NCBI GenBank assembly: GCA_945918815.1
Contig: CAMEIU010000020.1
Span: forward strand, 1 to 17,820
Direction of reading: 5' to 3'
Source of the DNA: an uncultured Clostridia bacterium
GTDB lineage: Bacteria; Bacillota; Clostridia; Oscillospirales; Oscillospiraceae
DNA: 17,820 bases
Shown: in pieces, positions 7,191 to 14,522 of the stretch
Numbering within the stretch: the stretch's first letter is position 1
Layout of the letters: the number at the start of each line of letters is the position of its first letter
Notes under the pieces: generated by a model
The model's database searches: none
The model's input: the letters and a program-made list of their open reading frames with translations, nothing else
What the model was told of the DNA's origin: nothing
Made by a program: the position numbers and the translations under genes

Positions 7191-7284
7191 TTACGAGGGC
7201 GCGGCGAGGTTTGGAGAAGGAGAGTGAATCGTCATCAAGACTAAAGTCAGAAAAAAGCGCACCGGCATTGAGCGGCGGTGGATT

Positions 7285-8664
7285 ATGAATAATCTGATCC
7301 TGGTCATCGCCCTGGTGGTAGTCTGCGTGGCGACTTTCTCCGTTTCTCTTGCGATTTACTATTATTCCAATCTCCGGGTGGGACTGGAGGAAAAGGCCAA
7401 GACCACCACGGATTTTTTCGGCAACTATATCAGCCAGAATTACAACGAATATTATCAGTCCTGCATCCGCTTTGCCCAGACCTTTGAGGAGAAGAACCAC
7501 CTGGAGCTGCAATTCATCAGCACCAACGGCAAGATCGTGGCTTCCTCCTACGGCCAGTGGGCCGGGGAGGCGCCCCAGACCTCCGACGTGGCCAATGCCA
7601 TTGCCACCCAGGATATGGCCTATTTCCGGGGCCGCAATCCCCAGACCGGCGAGTGGATCATGGCCGTGTCCAGCCCCATGATCTACTCCAACGGCGAGGT
7701 CATCGGCGTGCTGCGGTATGTCACCAGCCTGCGGAACGTGGACAAGCAGATTTTCATGTCCATCAGCGTGGCCCTGCTGCTGGGACTGTTCTTCATCGCC
7801 TTTATGCTCTACAGCAGCCGCTTCTTCATCCGCTCCATTCTCGAGCCGGTTTCGGAAATCACGGCCACGGCCAAGCGCATCGCCGCCGGGTCCTACGGCG
7901 TGCAGATTCACAAGCAGTTTGACGACGAGATCGGCGAGCTGGCCGACACCATCAACGATATGTCCGCCAAGATCAGCCAGTCGGAGAAGATGCAGACGGA
8001 GTTCATTTCCTCCGTGTCCCACGAGCTGCGGACGCCTCTGACGGCCATCACCGGCTGGGGCGAGACCCTGCTGTCCTCCGAAACCATGGACCCGGAGGAG
8101 ACCCGGCGGGGCATGGCGATCATTTTAAGAGAGACCCGGCGGCTCACCGGCATGGTGGAGGAGCTGCTGGAATTCACCCGCATGCAGGACGGCCGCTTCA
8201 CCCTGACCGTGGAGCAGGCCGACATCCTGTCGGAATTTGAAGACACCGTATTTATGTACGGAAGCCGCCTGAAACAGGAGGGCATCGAACTGGAATACCT
8301 GGACAACGAGGACGAGATCCCGGAGATTCCCTGCGACGTGGCCCGGATGCGGCAGGTGTTCCTGAATATTTTAGACAATGCCGCCAAGCACGGCGGCGAG
8401 GGGAAGAAGATCACCGCCTCCATCCATCGGGAGGGGGACTATGTGGTGGTCCGGATCCGGGATTTCGGTCCCGGCATCCCGGAGGACGAGCTTCCCCATG
8501 TGAAGATGAAATTTTACAAGGGCAGCTCCAAGGCCCGGGGCAGCGGCATCGGTCTTGCGGTGTGCGAGGAAATCGTCACCATGCACGGCGGCACCCTGAC
8601 CCTGGAAAACGCCGAAGGCGGCGGCACCCTTGTGACCATTGCGCTCCCGGTGGGAGAGGAATAG
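7285..8664 (+). CDS. Membrane sensor histidine kinase (HAMP, HisKA, HATPase_c)
   Basis: A 459-residue kinase counted from ATG 7285. Order: transmembrane segment 1 (about 3-27), an extracytoplasmic sensor region (about 28-155), transmembrane segment 2 (about 156-178), HAMP linker (about 179-231), dimerisation domain with phospho-acceptor H246 in SVSHELRTPLTAITGWGE, and an ATPase domain with N-box N365 (NILDNAAKHGG), G1 RDFGPGIPED and G2 GSGIGLAVCEEIV. It should phosphorylate the response regulator just upstream. The start is uncertain: ATG 7285 has only a poor ribosome site, while GGAGAAGGAG lies at 7213-7222 and the in-frame stretch from 7228 encodes a natural basic N-terminus (KVRKKRTGIERRWIM) with no ATG, GTG or TTG. 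A non-standard ATC start or a one-base error is possible. The yqhQ gene follows after ten bases. Confidence 0.93.
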   Translation: MNNLILVIALVVVCVATFSVSLAIYYYSNLRVGLEEKAKTTTDFFGNYISQNYNEYYQSCIRFAQTFEEKNHLELQFISTNGKIVASSYGQWAGEAPQTSDVANAIATQDMAYFRGRNPQTGEWIMAVSSPMIYSNGEVIGVLRYVTSLRNVDKQIFMSISVALLLGLFFIAFMLYSSRFFIRSILEPVSEITATAKRIAAGSYGVQIHKQFDDEIGELADTINDMSAKISQSEKMQTEFISSVSHELRTPLTAITGWGETLLSSETMDPEETRRGMAIILRETRRLTGMVEELLEFTRMQDGRFTLTVEQADILSEFEDTVFMYGSRLKQEGIELEYLDNEDEIPEIPCDVARMRQVFLNILDNAAKHGGEGKKITASIHREGDYVVVRIRDFGPGIPEDELPHVKMKFYKGSSKARGSGIGLAVCEEIVTMHGGTLTLENAEGGGTLVTIALPVGEE

Positions 8665-8674
8665 AGGCGTATCC

Positions 8675-9631
8675 ATGGCAAAACAACAGACAGAAAATCA
8701 GGAAAAATTCAAAACCATGATCGGCGGTCAGGCCTTGATCGAGGGCATCATGATGCGCGGCCCCGAGAAGCAGTCCATCGTGGTCCGCGGTCCCGAGGGC
8801 CTGGTGGTGAAAACCGAGCCGCTGAAGCTCATCAAGGACAAATATCCCATTCTGGGCCTGCCCCTGATCCGCGGCGTGGTGAACTTCGCTTCCAGCATGA
8901 TCTGCGGCGTCAAGGCGTTGATGTACTCCGCCGACTTCTTCCCGGAGGAGGAAACCGGCCAGGAGCCGTCCAAGTTTGACCAGTGGCTGGAAAAGAAGCT
9001 GGGCTCGGAAAAGCTGGAGAAGGCTGTGATTTATTTCTCCCTGGTGTTGGGCGTAGCCTTCGCCGTGGGCCTGTTCGTCCTGCTGCCCACCTTCCTGGCG
9101 GGCCTGGTGCCGGGCATCCACGGAAATTATGCCCTGCGGAACCTGACCGAGGGCCTTCTGAAAATCGTCCTCTTCATGGGCTACATGATCGCCGTGTCCC
9201 AGATGAAGGATATGAAGCGGGTCTTCTCCTATCACGGAGCCGAGCATAAGACCATCCGCTGCTATGAGGCCCAGCTGCCCCTGACCGTGGAAAACGTGCG
9301 GCCCATGACAAGAAAGCATCCCCGCTGCGGCACCAGCTTCCTGTTGGTGGTCATCTGCATCAGCATCCTCTGCGGCGCGTTCATCCGGGTGGACAACACC
9401 CTGGCCCGCATGGGCTTCCATCTTCTGATGCTGCCCATCATCGTGGCCGTCAGCTATGAGTTCAACCGTCTGGTGGGCCGCTACGACAATTGGCTCACCC
9501 GCATCCTGACCGCCCCCGGCCAGTGGATGCAGAACTTCACCACCCAGGAGCCCGACGACTCCATGATTGAGGTGGCCATCAAAGCCTTGGAGGAGGTCCT
9601 TCCCTCGGAGGAAGGCAAGGATCAATGGTAA
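8675..9631 (+). CDS. yqhQ: DUF1385 membrane protein, YqhQ-like
   Basis: A 318-residue polytopic membrane protein of the DUF1385 family, related to Bacillus YqhQ. Family signatures are GGQALIEGIMMRGP near the N-terminus, YHGAEHKTIRCYE (from Y186) and TRKHPRCGTSF. Hydrophobic segments lie at AVIYFSLVLGVAFAVGLF, LLKIVLFMGYMIAVS, FLLVVICISILCGAFI and FHLLMLPIIVAVSYEF. The biochemical function of the family is not established to my knowledge. ATG 8675 is chosen over upstream in-frame codons because an AGAGG site at 8663-8667 sits seven bases before it and it gives the family's usual start. It overlaps prmC by seven bases; the yqhQ-prmC pairing is known from other Firmicutes. Confidence 0.9.
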   Translation: MAKQQTENQEKFKTMIGGQALIEGIMMRGPEKQSIVVRGPEGLVVKTEPLKLIKDKYPILGLPLIRGVVNFASSMICGVKALMYSADFFPEEETGQEPSKFDQWLEKKLGSEKLEKAVIYFSLVLGVAFAVGLFVLLPTFLAGLVPGIHGNYALRNLTEGLLKIVLFMGYMIAVSQMKDMKRVFSYHGAEHKTIRCYEAQLPLTVENVRPMTRKHPRCGTSFLLVVICISILCGAFIRVDNTLARMGFHLLMLPIIVAVSYEFNRLVGRYDNWLTRILTAPGQWMQNFTTQEPDDSMIEVAIKALEEVLPSEEGKDQW

Positions 9632-10500
9632 AGACCTACGGCGAGCTGTACCGCCAGATCAAGTACGCCCTGGAGCCGGAGGAAGGTCCCCAGGCGGCCA
9701 ATACGGCCCGGGAGCTGCTGGCCTTCGTCACCGGGAAGTCCCCGGCGGCGTTGATGGCCATGCAGACCCTCTATGCCTCCGAGCCGGTGGCCCGGCAATA
9801 TCTGGAGCTGGCGGGACGGGTCCTGGCCGGGGAGCCCCTGGCGTATATCCTGGGCCAGTGGGATTTCTACGGCTTGCACCTGACCGTGACGCCAGACGTG
9901 CTGATTCCCCGGGACGACACCATGGCCGTGGTGGACCTGGCGCTGGAGCAGCGGTTCCAGATGCCGAAGAATCCCAGAATCCTGGACCTGTGTACCGGCT
10001 CCGGCTGCATCGGCCTGGCCCTGGCCTCCCAGCTCAAGGACGCCCGGGTGACGCTGGCGGACCTGTCGCCCAAGGCCTTGAAGGTGGCCAAGAAGAACGC
10101 CGCGGACCTGCGTCTGACGGGCCGGGTGTCCTGCTTCCAGGCCGACGCCTTCGTCCCGGCCGACAAATTCCTGGGACAGTTCGATTTGATCATCTCCAAT
10201 CCGCCCTATGTGACCACCGAGGACATGAAGACCCTCCAGCGATCCGTCCGGGATTATGAGCCCCATATGGCCCTGGACGGCGGAGAGGACGGCCTGGACT
10301 TCTACCGGGCCATTGCGGAAAACTACACATCGGCCCTGAAACCCGGCGGCTTCCTGGCATTGGAATTCGGCATGGGCCAGGAGGACGATGTATGTCGAAT
10401 CCTGGAACGTTTTGACTATGAAATTCTCCGCCTGAAAGAAGACACCGGCCACATCACAAGAGCCGTCCTGGCGAAGAAGAAAAGTGACAACGCACTGTAG
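9625..10500 (+). CDS. prmC: Peptide chain release factor N5-glutamine methyltransferase
   Basis: A 291-residue SAM-dependent methyltransferase that methylates the GGQ glutamine of release factors RF1 and RF2, so that translation terminates efficiently. The N-terminal helical domain (about 1-90) is followed by a Rossmann fold with the SAM-binding LDLCTGSGCIGLALA (from L120) and the glutamine-binding NPPY at 192-195 in IISNPPYV. Also typical are GQWDFYGLHLTVTPDVLIPR and the late LDGGEDGLDFYRAI. The start overlaps the end of yqhQ (ATG 9625 against stop 9629-9631), so the two are probably co-translated. In many Firmicutes prfA follows prmC; here a repeat and recA follow instead. The TAG stop is the TAG of the downstream repeat's TGTAG, so the last residues may have been altered by repeat insertion. 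Confidence 0.95.
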   Translation: MVKTYGELYRQIKYALEPEEGPQAANTARELLAFVTGKSPAALMAMQTLYASEPVARQYLELAGRVLAGEPLAYILGQWDFYGLHLTVTPDVLIPRDDTMAVVDLALEQRFQMPKNPRILDLCTGSGCIGLALASQLKDARVTLADLSPKALKVAKKNAADLRLTGRVSCFQADAFVPADKFLGQFDLIISNPPYVTTEDMKTLQRSVRDYEPHMALDGGEDGLDFYRAIAENYTSALKPGGFLALEFGMGQEDDVCRILERFDYEILRLKEDTGHITRAVLAKKKSDNAL

Positions 10501-10585
10501 GGCGCGGCGACCCGACGCGCCGTTTGGCAGTTGGCCATGGGACGCAGCTGCTTGCACGCGGCACGTCCAGTGGCCGTGCCCTACA
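10496..10585. repeat. 90-bp inverted hairpin pair, REP-like family II, copy 2
   Basis: TGTAGGGCGCGG starts at 10496 and GCCCTACA ends at 10585. Layout is the same as the copies at 4794 and 16808. The TAG at 10498-10500 is the stop codon of prmC, so the repeat overlaps the gene's end. The recA start codon lies 35 bases further on, so most of the prmC-recA spacer is this repeat. Confidence 0.88.
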
Positions 10586-10619
10586 AGGACCACGTACACC
10601 AAGAAAGAGAGGAACGAGC

Positions 10620-11726
10620 ATGGAGAAAAAGAAGAGCATGGAAACTCCTTCCCCGGCCAGTGACAAGAAGAAGGCATTGGATACGGCCATTGCCCAGATT
10701 GAGAAGAATTTCGGCAAGGGCGCGGTCATGCGCCTGGGCGACAAGCCGGAAATGCAGGTGGACGCCATTCCCACCGGCTCCCTGGCCCTGGATGCGGCCC
10801 TGGGTATCGGCGGCGTGCCCAAGGGCAGAATCATTGAAATCTACGGACCCGAGTCCTCCGGTAAGACCACCCTGGCTTTGCACATCGTGGCCTCTGCCCA
10901 GAAGATGGGCGGCGAGGCGGCCTTTGTGGACGCGGAGCACGCCCTGGACCCGGTCTATGCCGCGGCCATCGGCGTGGATATTGACAACATGCTGGTCTCC
11001 CAGCCGGATACCGGCGAGCAGGCCCTGGAGATCACCGACGCCCTGGTGCGCTCCGGCGCCGTGGACGTCATCGTGGTGGACTCCGTGGCGGCCCTGACGC
11101 CCCGGGCGGAAATCGAGGGCGAAATGGGCGACACCTTTGTGGGCCTCCAGGCCCGGCTCATGTCCCAGGCATTGCGGAAGCTGGCGGGCAACATCTCCAA
11201 GACCAACTGCGTGGTCATCTTCATCAACCAGCTCCGTATGAAGATCGGCGTCATGTACGGCAACCCGGAGACCACTACCGGCGGCAACGCATTGAAGTTC
11301 TACGCCTCCGTCCGCATCGACATCCGCCGCGTGGAGGCCATCAAGAACGGCACCGAGATCGTGGGCAACCGGACCCGGGCCAAGATCGTGAAGAACAAGG
11401 TGGCGCCCCCCTTCAAGGAGGCCATCTTTGACATTATGTACGGCGAGGGCATCTCCAAGTGGGGCGAGCTGGTGGATCTGGCGGTGCAGCTGGAGATCAT
11501 CCAGAAGAGCGGCAGCTGGTTCTCCATGGGCGACGACCGCATCGGCCAGGGCCGCGACAGCGTCAAGGCCTTCCTCATGAGCCACCCGGATATCGCCGAC
11601 AAGGTGGAGGCCCAGGTGCGGGAGAATCTCTACAAGCTCCAGGGTGGCCGCGCCAAGCCGCCGGTCCCCGCCAAGCTTGGCGCCAAGGCTGTCAGCGTAG
11701 AGGCCGACGATTTCCATGACGATTGA
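10620..11726 (+). CDS. recA: RecA recombinase
   Basis: A 368-residue DNA-dependent ATPase that forms filaments on single-stranded DNA, drives strand exchange and activates SOS cleavage of LexA. Walker A is GPESSGKTT from G76 (K82, T83), with FVDAEHALD next and the Walker B strand VIVVDSVAAL further on. The L2 DNA-binding region reads FINQLRMKIGVMYGNPETTT. The C-terminal tail is acidic (EADDFHDD), as is common. ATG 10620 has GAGAGGAA at 10606-10613 upstream. The protein carries a short Lys-rich, Pro/Ser-containing extension (MEKKKSMETPSPASDKKK) before the family core. No promoter and no Gram-positive LexA box (GAAC, four bases, GTTC) are visible upstream; the spacer is mainly repeat, so expression may depend on read-through from prmC or on a promoter I cannot see. 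recX overlaps its 3' end. Confidence 0.98.
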   Translation: MEKKKSMETPSPASDKKKALDTAIAQIEKNFGKGAVMRLGDKPEMQVDAIPTGSLALDAALGIGGVPKGRIIEIYGPESSGKTTLALHIVASAQKMGGEAAFVDAEHALDPVYAAAIGVDIDNMLVSQPDTGEQALEITDALVRSGAVDVIVVDSVAALTPRAEIEGEMGDTFVGLQARLMSQALRKLAGNISKTNCVVIFINQLRMKIGVMYGNPETTTGGNALKFYASVRIDIRRVEAIKNGTEIVGNRTRAKIVKNKVAPPFKEAIFDIMYGEGISKWGELVDLAVQLEIIQKSGSWFSMGDDRIGQGRDSVKAFLMSHPDIADKVEAQVRENLYKLQGGRAKPPVPAKLGAKAVSVEADDFHDD

Positions 11727-12351
11727 GAAAATCGAACCGCTGCCCATGCAGGAGCATGTCTTCCGGCTGCGCCTGTCGGACGGCTCGGTGATGAAGACCC
11801 AGGACTATGTCATTGCGGACCTGGGTCTTTTTCCCGGCATGGAGCTGGACGAGGAAGGCCTGGAGAAGCTGAAAGACGCCGTGGGCAGGGCCTCGGCCAA
11901 GGCCCGGGCCGTGCGGATTGTCTCGGCTTCCGGTGTCTCCAAGGACGAGCTGGCCCGCCGGCTGACCCGGAAAGGGGAGAAGCCCGAGGACGCCCGGGCG
12001 GCGGTGGAATGGCTGTCGGAGCTGGAATTGCTGGATGACGCCGAGACCGCCGGGCAGCTGGTCCGCAGCGCGGTCCAGAAGGGCTACGGAAAGGCGAGAA
12101 TCAAGCAGATACTCTATCAAAAGCGCATCCCGGAGGAATACTGGGAGGACGCTTTGGCCCAGGTCCCGGACATGGACGGGGCCGTGGACAAATTCCTGGC
12201 CCAGCGGCTGAAGGGCCGGGACCCGGATGAAAAAGAATTGAAGCGCACCATCGACGCCCTTTTGCGCCGCGGCCACAGCTGGCAGGATATCCGCGCCGGC
12301 CTGCGGCGGTACTCGGCGTCCCTGGATGTGGATTTGGAGGAACCCCTATGA
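11716..12351 (+). CDS. recX: RecX, regulator of RecA
   Basis: A 211-residue protein that matches the RecX family, which limits RecA filament growth and activity. Its helical three-repeat core is recognisable from SASGVSKDELARRLTRKGEK, WLSELELLDDAE, the Gly-Lys turn in VQKGYGKARIKQILYQKRI and the final RRGHSWQDIRAGLRRY. The ATG at 11716 lies inside recA, giving an 11-base overlap, which suggests translational coupling. Its end overlaps rimO by four bases (ATGA). The recA-recX pair is widely conserved. Sequence conservation in this family is low, so the call relies partly on context, but size, helical character and position agree well. Confidence 0.93.
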   Translation: MTIEKIEPLPMQEHVFRLRLSDGSVMKTQDYVIADLGLFPGMELDEEGLEKLKDAVGRASAKARAVRIVSASGVSKDELARRLTRKGEKPEDARAAVEWLSELELLDDAETAGQLVRSAVQKGYGKARIKQILYQKRIPEEYWEDALAQVPDMDGAVDKFLAQRLKGRDPDEKELKRTIDALLRRGHSWQDIRAGLRRYSASLDVDLEEPL

Positions 12352-13682
12352 GTGAACGCATCGGCATGGTCTCCCTGGGCTGCGCCAAGAACCAGGTCAA
12401 CGCGGAGCAGATGCTCTTTTTGCTCCAGCAGGCCGGGTTTGAAGTCTCCGGCAACCCGGACGGCTGCGATCTGGCCATCGTCAATACCTGCGGCTTTATC
12501 GACAGCGCAAAAAGCGAGGCCATCGACCACATTCTGGCCCTGGGCCAATTGAAAGCGGAGGGCCACCTGGGCAAGATTCTGGTCACCGGCTGCCTGGCCC
12601 AGCGGTATCAGGAGGAAATCCTGAAAGAAATGCCCGAGGTGGACGGCATCCTGGGCACCGGCAGCTACTATGACATCGTGTCTGCCGTGAAAAAGGCCCT
12701 GGCCGGGCAGACCGTCCGGGAGTTTGACGATATCGACGCCCCCCTGGACGAGACGGCCCGCATCCTGACCACCCCGGAGCACTACGCCTATCTGAAAATC
12801 GCCGAGGGCTGTGACAACCACTGCGCCTTCTGCGTCATTCCGTCCATCCGCGGCCGTTACCGCAGCCGGGAGCTGGACGACGTGCTCTACGAGGCCCGGA
12901 CCCTGGCGGCCGACGGCGTCAAGGAGCTGATCGTGGTGGCTCAGGACATCAGCCGCTACGGCACGGATCTGGAGGGCCACGAGCACCTGCTGCCCCAGCT
13001 CATGCGGGAGCTGTGCAAGATTGACGGCATCCACTGGGTCCGGCTCCACTACTTATATCCCGACGAGCTGACCGATGAGATGATCGACGTCATCGCCTCG
13101 GAGCCGAAAATCGTCAAATATCTGGACATTCCCATCCAGCATGTCAACGACCGGATTCTGAAAAAGATGAACCGCCGGGGCGACCGGCAGTTCCTGGAGC
13201 AGATGTTCCGGAAGCTCCGCGCCCGGATTCCCGGCCTGGTCCTGCGCACCAGTCTCATCACCGGCCTGCCCGGCGAGGGGGAGGCAGAATTCGAAGAGCT
13301 GTGCCAGTTCCTGCGGGAATACAAGCTGGAGCGGGTGGGGGCCTTCGTCTTCTCGCCCGAGGAGGGCACCCTGGCCGCCAAGATGGACTATCCGCCCACG
13401 GAGGTGGCACAGCAGCGGGCCGAGATCATCGAAGAGATCCAGTCCCGCATCATGGACGCATACAACGAGAGCTTGCTGGGCCGGACCCTGGAGGTTTTGT
13501 GCGAGGGCTGGGACGAGGAAGAGGAGGCCTACTACGGCCGCACCTATGCCGACAGCCCGGATATCGACGGCAAGATCTGGTTCTCCGCCGAAACGGCGGT
13601 GAAGACCGGCGCATTTGTCAACGTGACGGTCACCGACGTCTATGACGGCGAGCTGATCGGAGAATTGGAGGAAGAACAATGA
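12348..13682 (+). CDS. rimO: Ribosomal protein uS12 methylthiotransferase RimO
   Basis: A 444-residue radical-SAM enzyme that adds a methylthio group to an aspartate of ribosomal protein S12. The N-terminal UPF0004 domain carries three cysteines for one iron-sulfur cluster (C12 in VSLGCAKN, C48 in NTCGF, C82 in TGCLAQR). The radical-SAM CxxxCxxC is C155, C159 and C162 in GCDNHCAFCVIP, followed by SIRGRYRSR. Further marks are YPDELTDEM, YLDIPIQHVNDRILKKMNRR and FSPEEGT, then a TRAM domain at the C-terminus. The SLGCAKN opening and SIRGRYRSR point to RimO rather than the tRNA enzyme MiaB. Ribosome site GGAGG at 12336-12340 precedes ATG 12348. It overlaps recX and pgsA by four bases each. Confidence 0.96.
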   Translation: MSERIGMVSLGCAKNQVNAEQMLFLLQQAGFEVSGNPDGCDLAIVNTCGFIDSAKSEAIDHILALGQLKAEGHLGKILVTGCLAQRYQEEILKEMPEVDGILGTGSYYDIVSAVKKALAGQTVREFDDIDAPLDETARILTTPEHYAYLKIAEGCDNHCAFCVIPSIRGRYRSRELDDVLYEARTLAADGVKELIVVAQDISRYGTDLEGHEHLLPQLMRELCKIDGIHWVRLHYLYPDELTDEMIDVIASEPKIVKYLDIPIQHVNDRILKKMNRRGDRQFLEQMFRKLRARIPGLVLRTSLITGLPGEGEAEFEELCQFLREYKLERVGAFVFSPEEGTLAAKMDYPPTEVAQQRAEIIEEIQSRIMDAYNESLLGRTLEVLCEGWDEEEEAYYGRTYADSPDIDGKIWFSAETAVKTGAFVNVTVTDVYDGELIGELEEEQ

Positions 13683-14188
13683 CCACCGCAAGTAAAATCA
13701 CCCTGGCCCGCGTGGCCCTGATTCCCGTATTCATGGTCCTGCTGCTCCTGGGCTATACCTGGTGGGCCCTGGCCGTGTTCATCATCGCCAGCCTGACCGA
13801 CTTTGTGGACGGCTACATCGCCCGCCACTACAATCAGGTCAGCGACTTCGGCAAGTTCCTGGACCCCCTGGCCGACAAGCTCCTGGTGCTGGCCTGCATG
13901 CTGATCTTCATCCAGTGGGGCCGGATGCCCGCCTGGGCCGTCATGATTGTCCTGGCCAGAGAGTTCGCCGTCTCCGGCCTCCGCATGGTGGCCGCCGCCG
14001 GCGGCAAGGTCCTGGCCGCCGGTTGGAGCGGCAAAATCAAGACCTTCTCCACCATGGTGGGCCTGTGCCTGATGATAGCCTTCCCCGTGGCATGGCTGGA
14101 CGTCGCCGTCACCGTGGTCATCGCCGTCACCACCCTGTACTCCGGCATCGAGTATTTCGTGAAAAACTGGGACGTCATCAAGCCCTGA
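13679..14188 (+). CDS. pgsA: CDP-diacylglycerol--glycerol-3-phosphate 3-phosphatidyltransferase
   Basis: A 169-residue membrane enzyme that makes phosphatidylglycerol phosphate, the committed step to phosphatidylglycerol and cardiolipin. The CDP-alcohol phosphotransferase motif is complete: D41, D44-G45, A48-R49, G58, D62 and D66 in SLTDFVDGYIARHYNQVSDF and GKFLDPLADKLL. Several hydrophobic segments surround it (VALIPVFMVLLLLGYTWWAL, LLVLACMLIFI, VAVTVVIAVTTLY). The start ATG overlaps the rimO stop as ATGA and has GGAGGAAG just upstream. It is the last gene of the recA-recX-rimO-pgsA run. PgsA commonly sits beside recA, cinA and rimO in Firmicutes, so context supports the call. Confidence 0.96.
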   Translation: MTTASKITLARVALIPVFMVLLLLGYTWWALAVFIIASLTDFVDGYIARHYNQVSDFGKFLDPLADKLLVLACMLIFIQWGRMPAWAVMIVLAREFAVSGLRMVAAAGGKVLAAGWSGKIKTFSTMVGLCLMIAFPVAWLDVAVTVVIAVTTLYSGIEYFVKNWDVIKP

Positions 14189-14203
14189 ACAGCCCCTCGT
14201 GCC

Positions 14204-14226
14204 CCCTGTAGGGGCAACAGGGTTTT
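14204..14226 (+). terminator. Putative weak terminator after pgsA
   Basis: CCCTGT (14204-14209) pairs with ACAGGG (14217-14222) around a 7-base loop and is followed by TTTT (14223-14226). A competing fold pairs CCCC with GGGG. The short T-run makes this a modest candidate, but its place just after the operon and before a new promoter fits. Confidence 0.45.
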
Positions 14227-14248
14227 CTGCGTATTTTCAATCTGATTC

Positions 14249-14277
14249 TTGACACAATCCGGCCCAAATGCTAATAT
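14249..14277 (+). promoter_or_regulatory. Sigma-A promoter of the cysE T-box leader
   Basis: TTGACA (14249-14254) and TAATAT (14272-14277) are separated by 17 bases, close to the vegetative consensus. Transcription would start around 14284, just before the T-box leader. Confidence 0.8.
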
Positions 14278-14289
14278 ACTAAAGGTAAA

Positions 14290-14510
14290 ACTGCATATCG
14301 CGTAGATCGAAAAGAGTACCGCCAGAAGCGGCCTTCAGAGAGCCTCCGTCACCGGCTGAGAGCGGAGGCAGGGCGTGGGCGGGAACGTGCGTTCGGGAGC
14401 GAGGGGAGACCCCGTTGGCCGCGTCAAGGCCTTGAGTGAGAAATCAGAGTGGAACCGCGAGTTTTTACAACCCGCCTCTTGAGTTATGTGCAAGAGGCGG
14501 GTTTTTATTT
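14290..14510 (+). promoter_or_regulatory. T-box riboswitch, probably cysteine-responsive
   Basis: This leader lies between the promoter and cysE. The conserved T-box AGAGTGGAACCGCGA is at 14446-14460, followed by a strong terminator. Stem I features are visible: AAGAGTA near 14311-14317 (the S-turn side of the specifier loop), CAGAGAG at about 14336 and a hairpin GCCTCCG/CGGAGGC (14342-14348 with 14363-14369) carrying CTGAGAG. A TGC triplet at 14388-14390, after GGGAACG, is the best candidate specifier codon and fits Cys. Uncharged tRNA-Cys would stabilise the antiterminator and switch on cysE, and perhaps cysS. The T-box call is secure; the specifier assignment is inferred from the triplet and the genes downstream. 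Confidence 0.9.
14469..14510 (+). terminator. T-box regulatory terminator
   Basis: AACCCGCCTCTTG (14469-14481) pairs perfectly with CAAGAGGCGGGTT (14491-14503) and is followed by a T-rich run to 14510. The ribosome site GGAGG of cysE (14512-14516) comes straight after. This is the intrinsic terminator that competes with the T-box antiterminator. Confidence 0.93.
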
Positions 14511-14522
14511 TGGAGGCTTTTT

